From Myxococcota bacterium (GTDB lineage: Bacteria; Myxococcota_A; UBA9160; UBA4427), in assembly GCA_041389495.1 (NCBI GenBank), contig JAWKRT010000006.1:124001-188000 (forward strand): a stretch of DNA of 64,000 bases. The letters are read 5' to 3'. The translations under genes were made by a program, and so were the position numbers. Position 1 is the first letter of the stretch. Every line of letters starts with the position of its first letter. The notes beneath the pieces are model-generated. The model had not been told where the DNA came from, ran no database searches, and was given only the letters and a program-made list of their open reading frames with translations. Positions 1 through 7,976 of this stretch are shown piece after piece.

Positions 1-20
1 AGCCGGCGGAAATTACCGGC

Positions 21-617
21 TCAGATGCGCTTGTGCAGCACGTCCATCAGGTCGCCGAAGCCCATCGCGCGCCAGAACGCCTGGCCCTCGCGGTTGCCGA
101 CCGCCACCTGGATCTCGACGCGCGCGACGCCCCGCTCGCGCAGCCAGTCGAGCGCCGCGTCGACGAGCGCGCGCGCGATGCCCTGGCGGCGTGCGTCCTC
201 GCGCACGCCCACGTCCGTGATCTCGCCGCGCTCGGTCTCCTGGAGAATGGGAGGCGCGCGGTCGACCCGCACGATGCACAGGCCCGGGAGGTCGATCGCG
301 CGGCCCGCGGCCGGCGGGGCGTCGCCGCCGACCGCGTCGCGAGCCGCTGCCGCACCGCCCGCAATCGCCGCCCGCTCGTAGACGAGGATGCGCGCGTCCG
401 GGTCGCGATGGAGCGCGGCGAGCAGCGCGCGCAGCTCCCGCTCGGCGCGCGCGTCGCGGCGCTGCGTGAAGAACGGGTCGAGCGCCGCGTGGTGCTCGGT
501 GATCGCCGTCCACAGCGCGGCCACGCGGTCGAGCTCGTTCGCCCGCGCGTCGCGCACCCGGCCGACGGTCGCCGCGGGGGCGAGGGGCCCGGACGGCGCG
601 CGCTCAGCGCGCGTCAT
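21..617 (-). CDS. GNAT-family N-acetyltransferase
   Basis: Predicted 198-residue acyl-CoA-dependent N-acetyltransferase; the acceptor is unknown. The acetyl-CoA-binding motif is visible late in the protein (D-V-G-V-R-E-D-A-R-R-Q-G-I-A-R-A-L, the R/Q-x-x-G-x-A pattern). It is followed by the usual NREGQAFWRAMGF motif B. A proline/alanine-rich insertion of about 30 residues lies between the N-terminal and core strands. I chose the ATG at 617, which overlaps the end of the upstream secreted-protein gene by 14 bases, over a longer Arg/Thr-rich extension to 704 that looks like non-coding read-through. The overlap suggests co-transcription. A 6-bp inverted repeat (1-6 with 16-21) lies at the stop codon and could be a weak terminator. 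Confidence 0.8.
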   Translation of the reverse strand: MTRAERAPSGPLAPAATVGRVRDARANELDRVAALWTAITEHHAALDPFFTQRRDARAERELRALLAALHRDPDARILVYERAAIAGGAAAARDAVGGDAPPAAGRAIDLPGLCIVRVDRAPPILQETERGEITDVGVREDARRQGIARALVDAALDWLRERGVARVEIQVAVGNREGQAFWRAMGFGDLMDVLHKRI

Positions 618-1542
618 CGCGCTCGCCCGCGTCCGCCTCTCCGCCGTCCGCGTCCTCGCCAGGGCCGCGGTCGTCCGCGTCCGCGCTCGCGTCTTCGCCC
701 GCACCCGCGTCGCCGTCGTCCGCGCCGGCGCCGAAGAAGTCGCGCAGCCGCTCCGCCTGCGTGCGCTTCGTGCCGACCGAGCGCGCCTCGCCCGAGCGCG
801 TCATGCGGAACGTGCCGCGCCGGCTCTCGTCGCGCGCGAAGCTCCCGCGAAGCGTGGCTCCCGACGGGCTCGCCGACTCCGTCGTGTAGAGCGTGCGGCC
901 GTTCATCGCCTCGGCGCGCTCGCTCCCGAGGACGTCGTCGCGCACGAACACCGGCAGGCCCGTCGGGTCGCGGATGATCCACGTCTCGTGGTAACCGATC
1001 GTGTTCGCGGACTGCGTCGGCAGCGGCTCGGCCGACTGCCAGCGTCCGTCCTTGCGGCTCCGCCGCAGCGACTTCGACTTCGCACCGCGCGAGTTGAACT
1101 CGAGCCCCTCGCGGATCTGCGCGCGCTGCGCGTCGTTCGGCTCCCAGGCGTGCAGCACGCGCTGCTGGCCGTGCGGGCCGAGCTCGAAGCGGCCCTCGCC
1201 GTCGCGGAAGACGACGATCGGATACTCGGTCCAGACGAGGCGCGATCCCTCGCGCGCGAACACCCAGATGCGGTCGTCCCAGTGCACGGCGTCGGGATTC
1301 GCGGAGTCCGCGTCGGTGTAGTGGACGAGCACGTGCCACGTGCCGACGAGGTCGACCTCGTCGCCCGCGGCCGCGGCGCCCGCGAAGAGCCCGGCTCCGA
1401 GGGCCGCCGCCGCGAGCACCGCGGCGCGGCGCGAGCGGCGCGAGCGACGCGCGGCGCGCACGCTCGGAGGGCGGGCGGCGCGCGCGCTCGGACGCCGCGC
1501 GGCGCGCGCGATGTGCGTCGGGGTCGGGTCGGCGCGTCGCAT
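604..1542 (-). CDS. secreted protein of unknown function
   Basis: 312-residue protein. The N terminus is Arg-rich with a hydrophobic stretch (AAVLAAAALGAGLFAGAAAAG), which reads as a signal peptide, so it is probably periplasmic. The mature part begins DEVDLVGTWHVLVHY and is rich in Trp, Tyr and Asp (DDRIWVF, WTEYPIVVF), suggesting a beta-rich, possibly lipocalin-like fold. The C-terminal ~45 residues are an Asp/Glu/Ala/Gly low-complexity tail. I do not recognise the family. Upstream frame extension is shadow; the ATG at 1542 gives a sensible signal peptide. It is divergent from the large regulator at 1914 and overlaps the downstream acetyltransferase by 14 bases. Confidence 0.75.
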   Translation of the reverse strand: MRRADPTPTHIARAARRPSARAARPPSVRAARRSRRSRRAAVLAAAALGAGLFAGAAAAGDEVDLVGTWHVLVHYTDADSANPDAVHWDDRIWVFAREGSRLVWTEYPIVVFRDGEGRFELGPHGQQRVLHAWEPNDAQRAQIREGLEFNSRGAKSKSLRRSRKDGRWQSAEPLPTQSANTIGYHETWIIRDPTGLPVFVRDDVLGSERAEAMNGRTLYTTESASPSGATLRGSFARDESRRGTFRMTRSGEARSVGTKRTQAERLRDFFGAGADDGDAGAGEDASADADDRGPGEDADGGEADAGERDDAR

Positions 1543-1913
1543 CGAGGCCCTCCGCGCTCTGCGCTCGACGAGCGGCCCGCAACTCTCGCGCAGGCCCCGG
1601 CGCGCATCAACGCAGCGCCGCGTGCGCAGCGCGCGGAACGCGCGTTCCCGCGCGCGGCGGGCGCGCTCCACACCTCGGGTCTCGTGGGTGCGTCGGCGCG
1701 CGCGGCGGCGCGGCGGCGGCCCGCGCCATTCGCGCGGCCGCGCGGGCGCTTGCGACGCGAGCTGCGCGCGAGTGGCGATCGCGACGCGGCGCGCGCGCGT
1801 GGCACGCGACTTGCCTCGAAGGCCGCCGGACGGGCGCGCCCGCGCGGCCGTCCGGCGACCGCGCCCGCGCGGGCCCCGTGTGACCGCGCAGGTGCGCACC
1901 AGCGAACGAGACG
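1543..1913. other. divergent intergenic region
   Basis: This 371-base gap separates the secreted-protein gene (minus) from the large regulator (plus). It is dominated by CG-alternating runs. Reading frames through it are Arg/Ala repeats with no domain, so I see no gene. The one clear signal is the sigma-54 promoter at 1800-1815. Confidence 0.6.
1800..1815 (+). promoter_or_regulatory. sigma-54 (-24/-12) promoter
   Basis: The sequence TGGCACG-CGAC-TTGCC matches the RpoN consensus (TGGCACG-N4-TTGCW) at all invariant positions. GG is at 1801-1802 and GC at 1813-1814, exactly ten bases apart. Predicted transcription start is near 1826, giving a leader of roughly 90 bases before the ATG at 1914. 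The element faces the regulator gene. An enhancer site for the activator was not identified. Confidence 0.75.
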
Positions 1914-4343
1914 ATGACGACGCCGACTCCCACGACGAGTGAACGAACGGGCGACGCGCGCGCGAGCGGCGCGCGCGCGTCCGGCGTCGGCGTCGGCGTC
2001 GGGATCTGGGTGCTGCACCGCGACGCCGCGCGGCGCGACGCGCTCGCCGCCGCCTGCGCGGGCCTCGGCGTCGACGTCCGCGCCGCGAGCCCCTCGGACG
2101 CGCTGTTCGCCGACGAGGCCTCGCTGCGCGCCGTGCGCGTCGTCGTGCTCGGCGTGCCGCGCGACCCCGAGGTCGAGCTCGAGTTCGCGCACCGCAGCGC
2201 GCGCCGCCTGCCCGGGCGTCGCTTCGTGCTCGCCGCGGATCGCCACGACGAGCGCGCCCTCGCAACCCTCTTCGACGCGCTCGACGCGCACCGTCTCGGC
2301 GCGGGCTTCGACGCGCGCGCGCTCCGCGCCGCGGTCGTCGACGCGCTGCGCCCGCCCGTCGCGCGCGACTCGCTGCGGCTGCGCCGCCATCGCGACGCGC
2401 TGTCCGATCGCTTCGCGCGCTGGCTCGGCGACGTCGACGCGCCCGAGCTCCTGCGCGCGATGGACCCGCAGCTCGCCCACGTGCCCATCGTCGTGACCGG
2501 CGAGCCCGGCACGGGTCGCGAGCTGCTCGCGCGCTACGTGCACACGTTCGGCGGCGACGCGGCGGGAGGGCGCATGCCCTTCGTCGCGATCGACTGCGCC
2601 CGCGCGCGAAGCGCGCGCGAGCTCGCGGCGGCGATCGCCGCGAGCGGCGGCGCGGCCTCCGCGACCGTGTTCCTCGCCGACCTCGACCGGCTCGCGCCGT
2701 CGCTCCAGACGACGCTGCGGGGCTGGATCGAGTACGGGCTCCCGCCCGGGCTCGCAGCCGCCGCGCGTCTGCGCTTCGTCGCCTCGCTCGGCCCGTCGTC
2801 GACGGCCCGCGCCCGCGCACTCGACCCCGGACTGCGCGCTGCGCTCGCCGGGCTCGAGATCGCCATCCCCCCGCTGCGCGAGCGACCGGACGCGATCGAG
2901 AAGATCGCGCGCGCGACGCTCGCCGCGCAGGCGCACGCCGCCGGACGCCGCCCGCGCGAGCTCGCGCCCGACGCGCTGCGCGCGCTCGCCGTGCACGGCT
3001 GGCCGGGCAACGCGCGCGAGCTCGAGAGCGCCGTCGTCCACGCGCTCGCCGAGACCGGCGCCGACCCGATCCACGCCTCCCACCTCGGGCTCGGCGCGGC
3101 GCACGACGTCCCTGCGTCGAGCGCGGAGCGCGCGCGCCCGCAGCCCGCCGCGCCACTCGAAGGCGTGCTCGTCGCCGGCCGCGAGGACGACGAGCGCTCC
3201 CTGCCCGAAGCCGAGATCGTCGCCGACGAGCCTCCGCCGCGCGCGAGCGCGCACGCGCAGGGCGGCGCGGTGACGCGCGCGAGCACGCGAACGCGGGAAG
3301 CAGCGGTGACGCGCGCCGCGGCGACACGCGACGCCGTGACGCGCGACGGCGTGACGCGAGAGCGGGAGGCGCGCGACGCGCTCGACGAGGCCGGCGCGAT
3401 CGTCGAGCTCTCGCTCGACGACCTGGTCGACCCGCCGAGCGCCGAGGCCCGCACGCAGCCGGCGCCTGCCTCCCCGCCTCGGCGCGCGGAGCGCGTCGCG
3501 GCGTCTCCGCCCGCGCCGAAGCCCGACGCGGGCCCGACGCGGGCGCCGCGCGCGCCGCGCGCGCCGCACGCACAGCCGACTCCGTCCGCGGCGCGCACCG
3601 CCGAGGTCCCGACTCGCGCCGCGCGCGGCGGCGACTTCGACGAGGAGCGCAGCTGGCACCGGCTGCTCGCGGCCACCGGCGACGCGATCCGCCGGCGCGT
3701 CGACGAGGTGCGCGGCGCGCTCGACGCGCTCCCCGCCGAGCCCGACGCGGCGGACGCGGCGCGCGTCGAGGCGCGGCTGCGCGAGCCGCTCGACGCACTC
3801 GACGCAGAGGCCGAACGGCTCGACGCGCTCGCCCGCACCTTCGACGAGCGCGTCGAGGCGTTCGACGCGAGCGCGCTCGTCGAGTCGCTGCTCGCCGAGC
3901 TGCGCGAGGCGATGACGCGCGGCGGCCTGCTCGTGCTGAAGGAGCTCGACCGCCGCCACCCGCACGCGTCGGCGCAGCCCGGGCGGCTGCGCGTCGCACT
4001 GCGCGGGGTGCTCGCGCGGATGGGCGCGCTCGCGCGCGAGGGCGGCGAGCTCTACGTCGCGTCGCACATGAACGCGGCGGGCCTGCACGGCGCGCCGGCG
4101 GTCCGCCTGCTGCTGCGCGCGACGACCTCGCCCGCGCGGCCTGCCGCGGCCATGCACGGCGCCCTGCGCGTCGAGCTCGCCGCCTGCGAGGCCGCCGTCC
4201 GCTCCGCGCGCGGCGCCTTCACGGTGAGTGACGGGGGCGGCGGCCAGCTGCTCGTCGTGCTCGACCTCCCCGCCGCGCGCACCGCGGGCGACCCCGGCTC
4301 GCGGCCCGAGGCCCGCGCGGCGGCCGGCCCGACGGCGCCCTGA
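1914..4343 (+). CDS. degenerate sigma-54 AAA+/histidine-kinase-like regulator
   Basis: 809 residues. Residues ~30-145 resemble a receiver fold but show no phospho-acceptor Asp (V-V-V-L-G-V at the usual site). Residues ~165-395 resemble the NtrC AAA+ domain: a Walker-A-like GEPGTGRE (196-203, Arg in place of Lys), a Walker-B-like VFLADLD (252-258, lacking the DE pair), PPLRERPD (319-326) and WPGNAREL (363-370). The GAFTGA loop that contacts sigma-54 is absent, and no Fis-type helix-turn-helix follows. A Pro/Ala/Thr linker (~400-590) contains VTRA-type repeats. The C-terminal ~230 residues look like a dimerisation helix plus a degenerate kinase ATPase fold. I infer a non-catalytic or scaffold regulator. 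A consensus sigma-54 promoter lies upstream. Confidence 0.75.
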   Translation: MTTPTPTTSERTGDARASGARASGVGVGVGIWVLHRDAARRDALAAACAGLGVDVRAASPSDALFADEASLRAVRVVVLGVPRDPEVELEFAHRSARRLPGRRFVLAADRHDERALATLFDALDAHRLGAGFDARALRAAVVDALRPPVARDSLRLRRHRDALSDRFARWLGDVDAPELLRAMDPQLAHVPIVVTGEPGTGRELLARYVHTFGGDAAGGRMPFVAIDCARARSARELAAAIAASGGAASATVFLADLDRLAPSLQTTLRGWIEYGLPPGLAAAARLRFVASLGPSSTARARALDPGLRAALAGLEIAIPPLRERPDAIEKIARATLAAQAHAAGRRPRELAPDALRALAVHGWPGNARELESAVVHALAETGADPIHASHLGLGAAHDVPASSAERARPQPAAPLEGVLVAGREDDERSLPEAEIVADEPPPRASAHAQGGAVTRASTRTREAAVTRAAATRDAVTRDGVTREREARDALDEAGAIVELSLDDLVDPPSAEARTQPAPASPPRRAERVAASPPAPKPDAGPTRAPRAPRAPHAQPTPSAARTAEVPTRAARGGDFDEERSWHRLLAATGDAIRRRVDEVRGALDALPAEPDAADAARVEARLREPLDALDAEAERLDALARTFDERVEAFDASALVESLLAELREAMTRGGLLVLKELDRRHPHASAQPGRLRVALRGVLARMGALAREGGELYVASHMNAAGLHGAPAVRLLLRATTSPARPAAAMHGALRVELAACEAAVRSARGAFTVSDGGGGQLLVVLDLPAARTAGDPGSRPEARAAAGPTAP

Positions 4344-4373
4344 CGCCGCGGCGCCGGCATCTCGACACCCGCG

Positions 4374-4405
4374 CTCGCAGCCGGCCTGCGGCCGGCCGGT
4401 GCGAG
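4374..4405 (+). terminator. hairpin after regulator gene
   Basis: The arms CTCGCA-GCCGGCC and GGCCGGC-(CGG)-TGCGAG flank a TGC loop, 31 bases after the regulator stop. There is no T-run, so it may be a rho-independent-like pause or simply a stable 3' end. It insulates the regulator from the PilZ gene's own promoter. Confidence 0.45.
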
Positions 4406-4476
4406 GCGCCCCACCCGATCGGGATTCCGTTGCTTCGGCAATCAGTTGTCCGGCCCGGTGCGGTCTCCTGAGGGGC

Positions 4477-4492
4477 TGGCACGGGGCTTGCT
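4477..4492 (+). promoter_or_regulatory. sigma-54 (-24/-12) promoter of PilZ gene
   Basis: TGGCACG-GGGC-TTGCT is a full match to the RpoN consensus, with GG at 4478-4479 and GC at 4490-4491 (N10 spacing). The predicted start is about 4503, only some two bases before the ATG at 4505. The mRNA would therefore be leaderless or nearly so unless initiation is displaced. Confidence 0.8.
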
Positions 4493-4504
4493 CTACCGCC
4501 TGGC

Positions 4505-4930
4505 ATGAGCCCGCGTGAGCCCGAGACGACGAAGCCTGCCGACGCCGCACTGCGCGAGCGCGGCGACCTCCGCCGTCCCACGCTGCGGAGCGCGCTGCTG
4601 GTCGAGTTCGACCGCGAGGCGGAGGGCGAAGCGGCGCGGCGCCGCGGCTACACGCTCGACGAGAGCGCGGGCGGCGTCTGCATCCAGCTCGACGCGCCCG
4701 TCGAGCCCGGCGACGTCTTCCGCCTCGAGCTCCGCTCGCTCGACGACGAGATCGCGCGCGCCGAGATCGCGCGCGTCGTGTGGTGCACGGCGCGGCAGGG
4801 CGGGCGGTTCAACGCGGGCCTCGAGATCGTGAGCGAGCGCGAGGCGCGCGAAGGCCTGCTGCACGTCGAGCACGAGCGACACCGACAGCCGGTGCCCGTG
4901 CGGAGTGGGCGCGTGCCCGGAGAAGGTTGA
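4505..4930 (+). CDS. PilZ domain protein
   Basis: 141 residues, the size of a single-domain PilZ protein. PilZ domains bind cyclic di-GMP through an Arg-rich segment and a D/N-x-S-x-x-G motif. Here RRRGYTLDESAGG (about residues 45-57) supplies both, followed by the beta-barrel (LDAPVEPGDVFRLEL, RVVWCTARQGGRFNAGLEI). A cytoplasmic c-di-GMP effector for motility, polysaccharide or adhesion is the family expectation; the target is unknown. No alternative ATG or GTG exists in frame downstream before the domain, so the ATG at 4505 is retained. The sigma-54 promoter ends 12 bases upstream. Two hairpins follow the gene. Confidence 0.85.
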   Translation: MSPREPETTKPADAALRERGDLRRPTLRSALLVEFDREAEGEAARRRGYTLDESAGGVCIQLDAPVEPGDVFRLELRSLDDEIARAEIARVVWCTARQGGRFNAGLEIVSEREAREGLLHVEHERHRQPVPVRSGRVPGEG

Positions 4931-5234
4931 ACGGGGGGCATGGAGCCGGCGGTCGCTTCCTGGTTGGCGGCCGTCGGCTCCAGCATCCCGCGAACGGTTC
5001 GGACATCGAGGTTTCCCGCGGCGCATCGCGCGTCGACGGGGAAGGGGCCGGCGGCGATCGGGGGGTAGCCGTCGGCCCCACTCTTTCCTGCGCCCCGCTT
5101 CGGGTTCCCGCCTCGGCCCGCGCGAGGTGTTCCGCGCGCGCACGGCGCCGACGCGCGGAAGGGTGTGCGGCCGCGCGCGAGTCGCGCGCGCGGCGCGCGA
5201 GGACGAACCGAGCGCCCTGCTAGCATCCTCGCCC
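4931..5234. other. intergenic region with two related hairpins
   Basis: This 304-base gap lies between the PilZ gene and tatB. It holds the hairpin at 4942-4981 and a second at 5044-5079, whose outer arms GGGGCCGGCGG and CCGTCGGCCCC pair at 10 of 11 positions and are followed by ACTCTTTCC. The two hairpins share the core GCCGGCGG...CCGTCGGC, so one may be a copy of the other. No coding frame looks real, and no promoter for tatB could be assigned. Confidence 0.5.
4942..4981 (+). terminator. hairpin after PilZ gene
   Basis: The arms at 4942-4956 and 4967-4981 pair at 13 of 15 positions around a ten-base loop, 12 bases after the PilZ stop. A second hairpin of related sequence lies at 5044-5079. 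Terminator function is inferred; there is no immediate T-run. Confidence 0.5.
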
Positions 5235-5597
5235 ATGTTCGGGATCGGCCCGCAAGAGCTCATCGTGATCCTGATCGTCGCGCTGCTCGTCCTCGGGCCG
5301 AAGCGGCTGCCCGAGATCGCGCGCTCGCTCGGCAAGGGCCTCGCCGAGTTCCGGCGCGCGTCGAGCGATCTGCGACAGAGCCTCGCGCTCGACGACGAGC
5401 CGGAGCGGCGCGTCCCGCCGCGCGGCCCCGCGCAGACCGCGCTCGGCGCGCCGACGCCCGCGCCCGAGGGCGCGACCGCGGCGGGCGACGCGTCACCGGC
5501 GAGCGACCCCGCCGAGGGCCGCACGATCGCGCCGCCCGAGCCGCCGTCTGCGACCCCCGCCGAAGCGAGCGAAGAGAAGACGCCGACCGGTGGATGA
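5235..5597 (+). CDS. tatB: twin-arginine translocase subunit TatA/B type
   Basis: 120 residues. One N-terminal membrane helix (MFGIGPQELIVILIVALLVL) is followed by the hinge GPKRLPEIARSLGKGLAEFRRA and an amphipathic helix. The rest is a Pro/Ala/Glu-rich tail typical of TatB-like proteins. Tat moves folded proteins across the inner membrane. Glu at position 8 and the position directly before tatC favour TatB, but many genomes use one such protein for both TatA and TatB roles and no second copy is in the window. The ATG at 5235 opens directly into the helix. The gene overlaps tatC by eight bases. Confidence 0.85.
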   Translation: MFGIGPQELIVILIVALLVLGPKRLPEIARSLGKGLAEFRRASSDLRQSLALDDEPERRVPPRGPAQTALGAPTPAPEGATAAGDASPASDPAEGRTIAPPEPPSATPAEASEEKTPTGG

Positions 5598-6342
5598 CCA
5601 GGCGCTCCCGATCACCGAGCACCTCGCCGAGCTGCGCATGCGACTCGCGTGGATCGTCGGAGCCCTCGTCGTCGGCACCGCGATCTCCTACGACCAGGCC
5701 GAGCGCATCTTCGGCTTCCTCGTCGCGCCCGTGCTCGCCTCGCTGCCCGAGGGCGCGAAGCTGCAGGCGATCCGCCCGACCGAGATCTTCTTCACCTACC
5801 TGAAGTGCGCCGTGCTCTCGGGCTTCGTGCTCTCGCTCCCGATCTTCTTCTGGCACACGTGGCGCTTCGTGGCGCCCGGCCTGTATCCGGGCGAGCGGCG
5901 CGCCGTCGTCCCGTTCGTGTTCTTCTCGACCATCCTGTTCACGTCGGGCGCGTTCTTCGGGTACACGATGATCTTCCCGGTGATCTTCGGCTTCTTCACG
6001 AGCTTCGACTCGGCCTTCGCCGAGAGCGCGTGGACGATGCAGGAGGTCTTCTCGCTGACGACGCGCCTGTTCCTCGCGTTCGGCGTCGCGTTCGAGCTGC
6101 CGATCGTCGTGTTCTTCCTGAGCATCACGGGCGTGCTGACCGCGCGGCAGCTGCTCGCCGGAACGCCCTACGCCGTGCTGGCGATGTTCGTCGTCGGCGC
6201 CGTGCTGACACCGCCCGACGTCGTGAGCCAGATCCTGCTCGCGATCCCGATGGTCGGGCTCTACCTCGTCGGCGTCGGCGTCGCGTGGGTGTTCGGGCCG
6301 AAGCAGGAGCCTGCGCAGCGCGACGCGCGCGACCCCGCCTAG
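5590..6342 (+). CDS. tatC: twin-arginine translocase subunit TatC
   Basis: 250 residues with the expected six membrane spans. TatC is the receptor for twin-arginine signal peptides and forms the core of the export complex. The N terminus ITEHLAELRMRLAW is the family signature, and the conserved FWHTWRFVAPGLYPGERR segment in the first periplasmic loop is present. It starts at GTG 5590 inside the tatB end (tatB stop at 5595-5597), so translation is coupled. The acetyltransferase gene follows five bases after the stop, completing a three-gene operon. Confidence 0.95.
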   Translation: MDDQALPITEHLAELRMRLAWIVGALVVGTAISYDQAERIFGFLVAPVLASLPEGAKLQAIRPTEIFFTYLKCAVLSGFVLSLPIFFWHTWRFVAPGLYPGERRAVVPFVFFSTILFTSGAFFGYTMIFPVIFGFFTSFDSAFAESAWTMQEVFSLTTRLFLAFGVAFELPIVVFFLSITGVLTARQLLAGTPYAVLAMFVVGAVLTPPDVVSQILLAIPMVGLYLVGVGVAWVFGPKQEPAQRDARDPA

Positions 6343-6346
6343 CATC

Positions 6347-6880
6347 GTGCGCGTCCGCGACGCACACGCGCACGGCGACGGACGCGCGCTCGACGTCGCC
6401 TTCGTCGAGCGGATGCTGTTCGAGGCGTTCTTCTGGAGGCCGGACGCCGAACGGCCCTCCCTCGACGCGTTCCGCGACCGCGAGCCCGAGCACCGCAAGC
6501 TGCTGCGCGACCTCGGCGCCCGCGCGGGCGACTGCATCGCCGTGGCGGAAGGCGACGCCGGCGAGCGGCTCGGCGCGGCGTGGTACCGGTTCTGGACCGC
6601 GGCCGAGCACTCGTACGGCTGGGTCGCCGCGGACGTTCCCGAGCTCGCGATCGCGGTCGAGGCGGCAGCGCGCGGCCGCGGCGTCGGGCGCGCGCTCATG
6701 GAGGCGCTCGTCGCACGCGCCCGCGAGCGCGGCGTGCGCGCGCTCTCGCTGAGCGTCGACCCCGAGAACCGCGCGATCGCGCTCTACCGGAGCCTCGGCT
6801 TCCGCGAGGTCGGCCGCGTCGGCACCTCGCTCACGCTCGTGCTCGAGATCGGCCGCGGGCCCTACGCCGCGCGCGGCTGA
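6347..6880 (+). CDS. GNAT-family N-acetyltransferase
   Basis: 177 residues. The acetyl-CoA motif is clear (AIAVEAAARGRGVGRALMEAL), followed by LSVDPENRAIALYRSLGF. The substrate is unknown. The GTG start is five bases after the tatC stop, so it is probably co-transcribed with tatBC. No functional link to Tat export is evident. Its last 19 bases overlap the end of the convergent EXPERA gene. Confidence 0.88.
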   Translation: MRVRDAHAHGDGRALDVAFVERMLFEAFFWRPDAERPSLDAFRDREPEHRKLLRDLGARAGDCIAVAEGDAGERLGAAWYRFWTAAEHSYGWVAADVPELAIAVEAAARGRGVGRALMEALVARARERGVRALSLSVDPENRAIALYRSLGFREVGRVGTSLTLVLEIGRGPYAARG

Positions 6881-7356
6881 GCGCCGCCGTCGAGGTCGCG
6901 CCCGAGCAGGACGCGCGCGCCGAGCACGGCCGGCGCGATCATCCACGGCAGGTTGAAGGCGAGATAGTAGGCGGTGTTGGGCGGCGGGTGCGGGCCGAGG
7001 AAGGTCTGCGCGAAGTAGAAGAACATGTTCGTGACCGCGGCGCCGGCGTAGACGAGGCCGAGCGGTCGGAGCCACGGGCGCAGGCGCGCGAGCCCGATCA
7101 TCACGAACAGCAGCGCGGGCGCCTGGAAGAAGCCGTCGAACAGGCACGCCGCGATCAGGTTCGGCGGCGGGTCGAGGTGCGCGGGCTCCTCGGCGACGGC
7201 CCAGTCGTGCAGCGCGCGCAGCGGGGGCCACGGGCTGTCGGCCGCGACGGGCACGCCGAGCCCCTCCGGCAGGCTGAACAGGAAGCCGTACAGCACGGAG
7301 ACGGAGAAGAAGAGCGCGAGCCCGAGGTCGAGCGGGCGGCGCCACAACGGCTTCAC
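6862..7356 (-). CDS. EXPERA-domain membrane protein
   Basis: 164 residues with about four membrane spans. The pattern NTAYYLAFNLPWMIAPAVLGARVLLG near the C terminus, with CLFDGFFQAPALLFVMIGL before it, matches the EXPERA fold of emopamil-binding and TMEM97-like proteins, known as sterol isomerases or ligand-binding membrane proteins in eukaryotes. Bacterial function is not established. The GTG start at 7356 overlaps the stop of the upstream lipoprotein gene (GTGA), indicating coupled translation. Confidence 0.75.
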   Translation of the reverse strand: MKPLWRRPLDLGLALFFSVSVLYGFLFSLPEGLGVPVAADSPWPPLRALHDWAVAEEPAHLDPPPNLIAACLFDGFFQAPALLFVMIGLARLRPWLRPLGLVYAGAAVTNMFFYFAQTFLGPHPPPNTAYYLAFNLPWMIAPAVLGARVLLGRDLDGGAQPRAA

Positions 7357-7976
7357 TCGGCTTCGCTCCACCACTGCGCGCCGAGGAAGCGCGCGATCTG
7401 CGGCCGCACGTCGTCCGACATGTCGGCCGGATACATGATCCGGAACTCGAGGTACCAGCTCCCGGCCGGGAACACGTAGAGGTGCGACTCCATCGGCTCG
7501 TCGACGTCGCCGACGCGCGGCAGCGCGTAGCCCGTGTGGAAGCCGTGCAGGTCGGCGCCGTTGACGACCCACGTGTCCTCGCCGCGCTCGACCACCTCCG
7601 CGCCGGGGAGCGAACGCGCGACGGCGCGCTCGAGCGCGCGCACGTGCGCGCCGACCTCGGCGTCCGTCAGCGCGTCGTGCGACGTCCCGGGATAGAAGTT
7701 CGCCTCGGCCGTCGCGCCGAACATCGGGCTCCGATAGTAGGCGGAGACGCCGAGCCCCTCGGCGTCGTGCGCGACGATGTCGGAGCGCACGAGCACGCCG
7801 GCGCGCGGCTCGAACTGCACGTTGCTGAACGGGTGCTGGTACGGCTCGTCGTCGGGGACGTCGACGAGCCGCGGCTCGTAGGGCCGCGGCGGCGCGCTCG
7901 CGCAGGCCGTCGCGAACGCGACGAGCAGCGCGGCGAGACCGCCGGCGACGAAGGGGGGTGTTCGTCGGCGACGCAT
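7353..7976 (-). CDS. predicted lipoprotein, unknown function
   Basis: 207 residues. The N terminus RRRRTPPFVAGGLAALL then FATAC is a lipoprotein signal with the lipidated Cys at about residue 25. The mature part has aromatic-rich strands (HTGYALP, SHLYVFPAGSWYLEFRI) and no family I recognise. It is the first gene of a two-gene unit with the EXPERA protein, suggesting a membrane-associated partner. The 254 bases upstream (7977-8230) hold no convincing gene. Confidence 0.75.
   Translation of the reverse strand: MRRRRTPPFVAGGLAALLVAFATACASAPPRPYEPRLVDVPDDEPYQHPFSNVQFEPRAGVLVRSDIVAHDAEGLGVSAYYRSPMFGATAEANFYPGTSHDALTDAEVGAHVRALERAVARSLPGAEVVERGEDTWVVNGADLHGFHTGYALPRVGDVDEPMESHLYVFPAGSWYLEFRIMYPADMSDDVRPQIARFLGAQWWSEAE

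Noticed and set aside
3270..3370. GTGACGCG-type repeats as a DNA repeat element
   Set aside because: They are in frame and encode VTRA/VTRD linker repeats of the regulator, so a coding low-complexity linker explains them.
604..3999. 1131-codon minus frame antisense to the large regulator
   Set aside because: Only the part downstream of 1542 has protein-like sequence; the rest is Arg/Ala/Ser repeat caused by GC-biased third positions.
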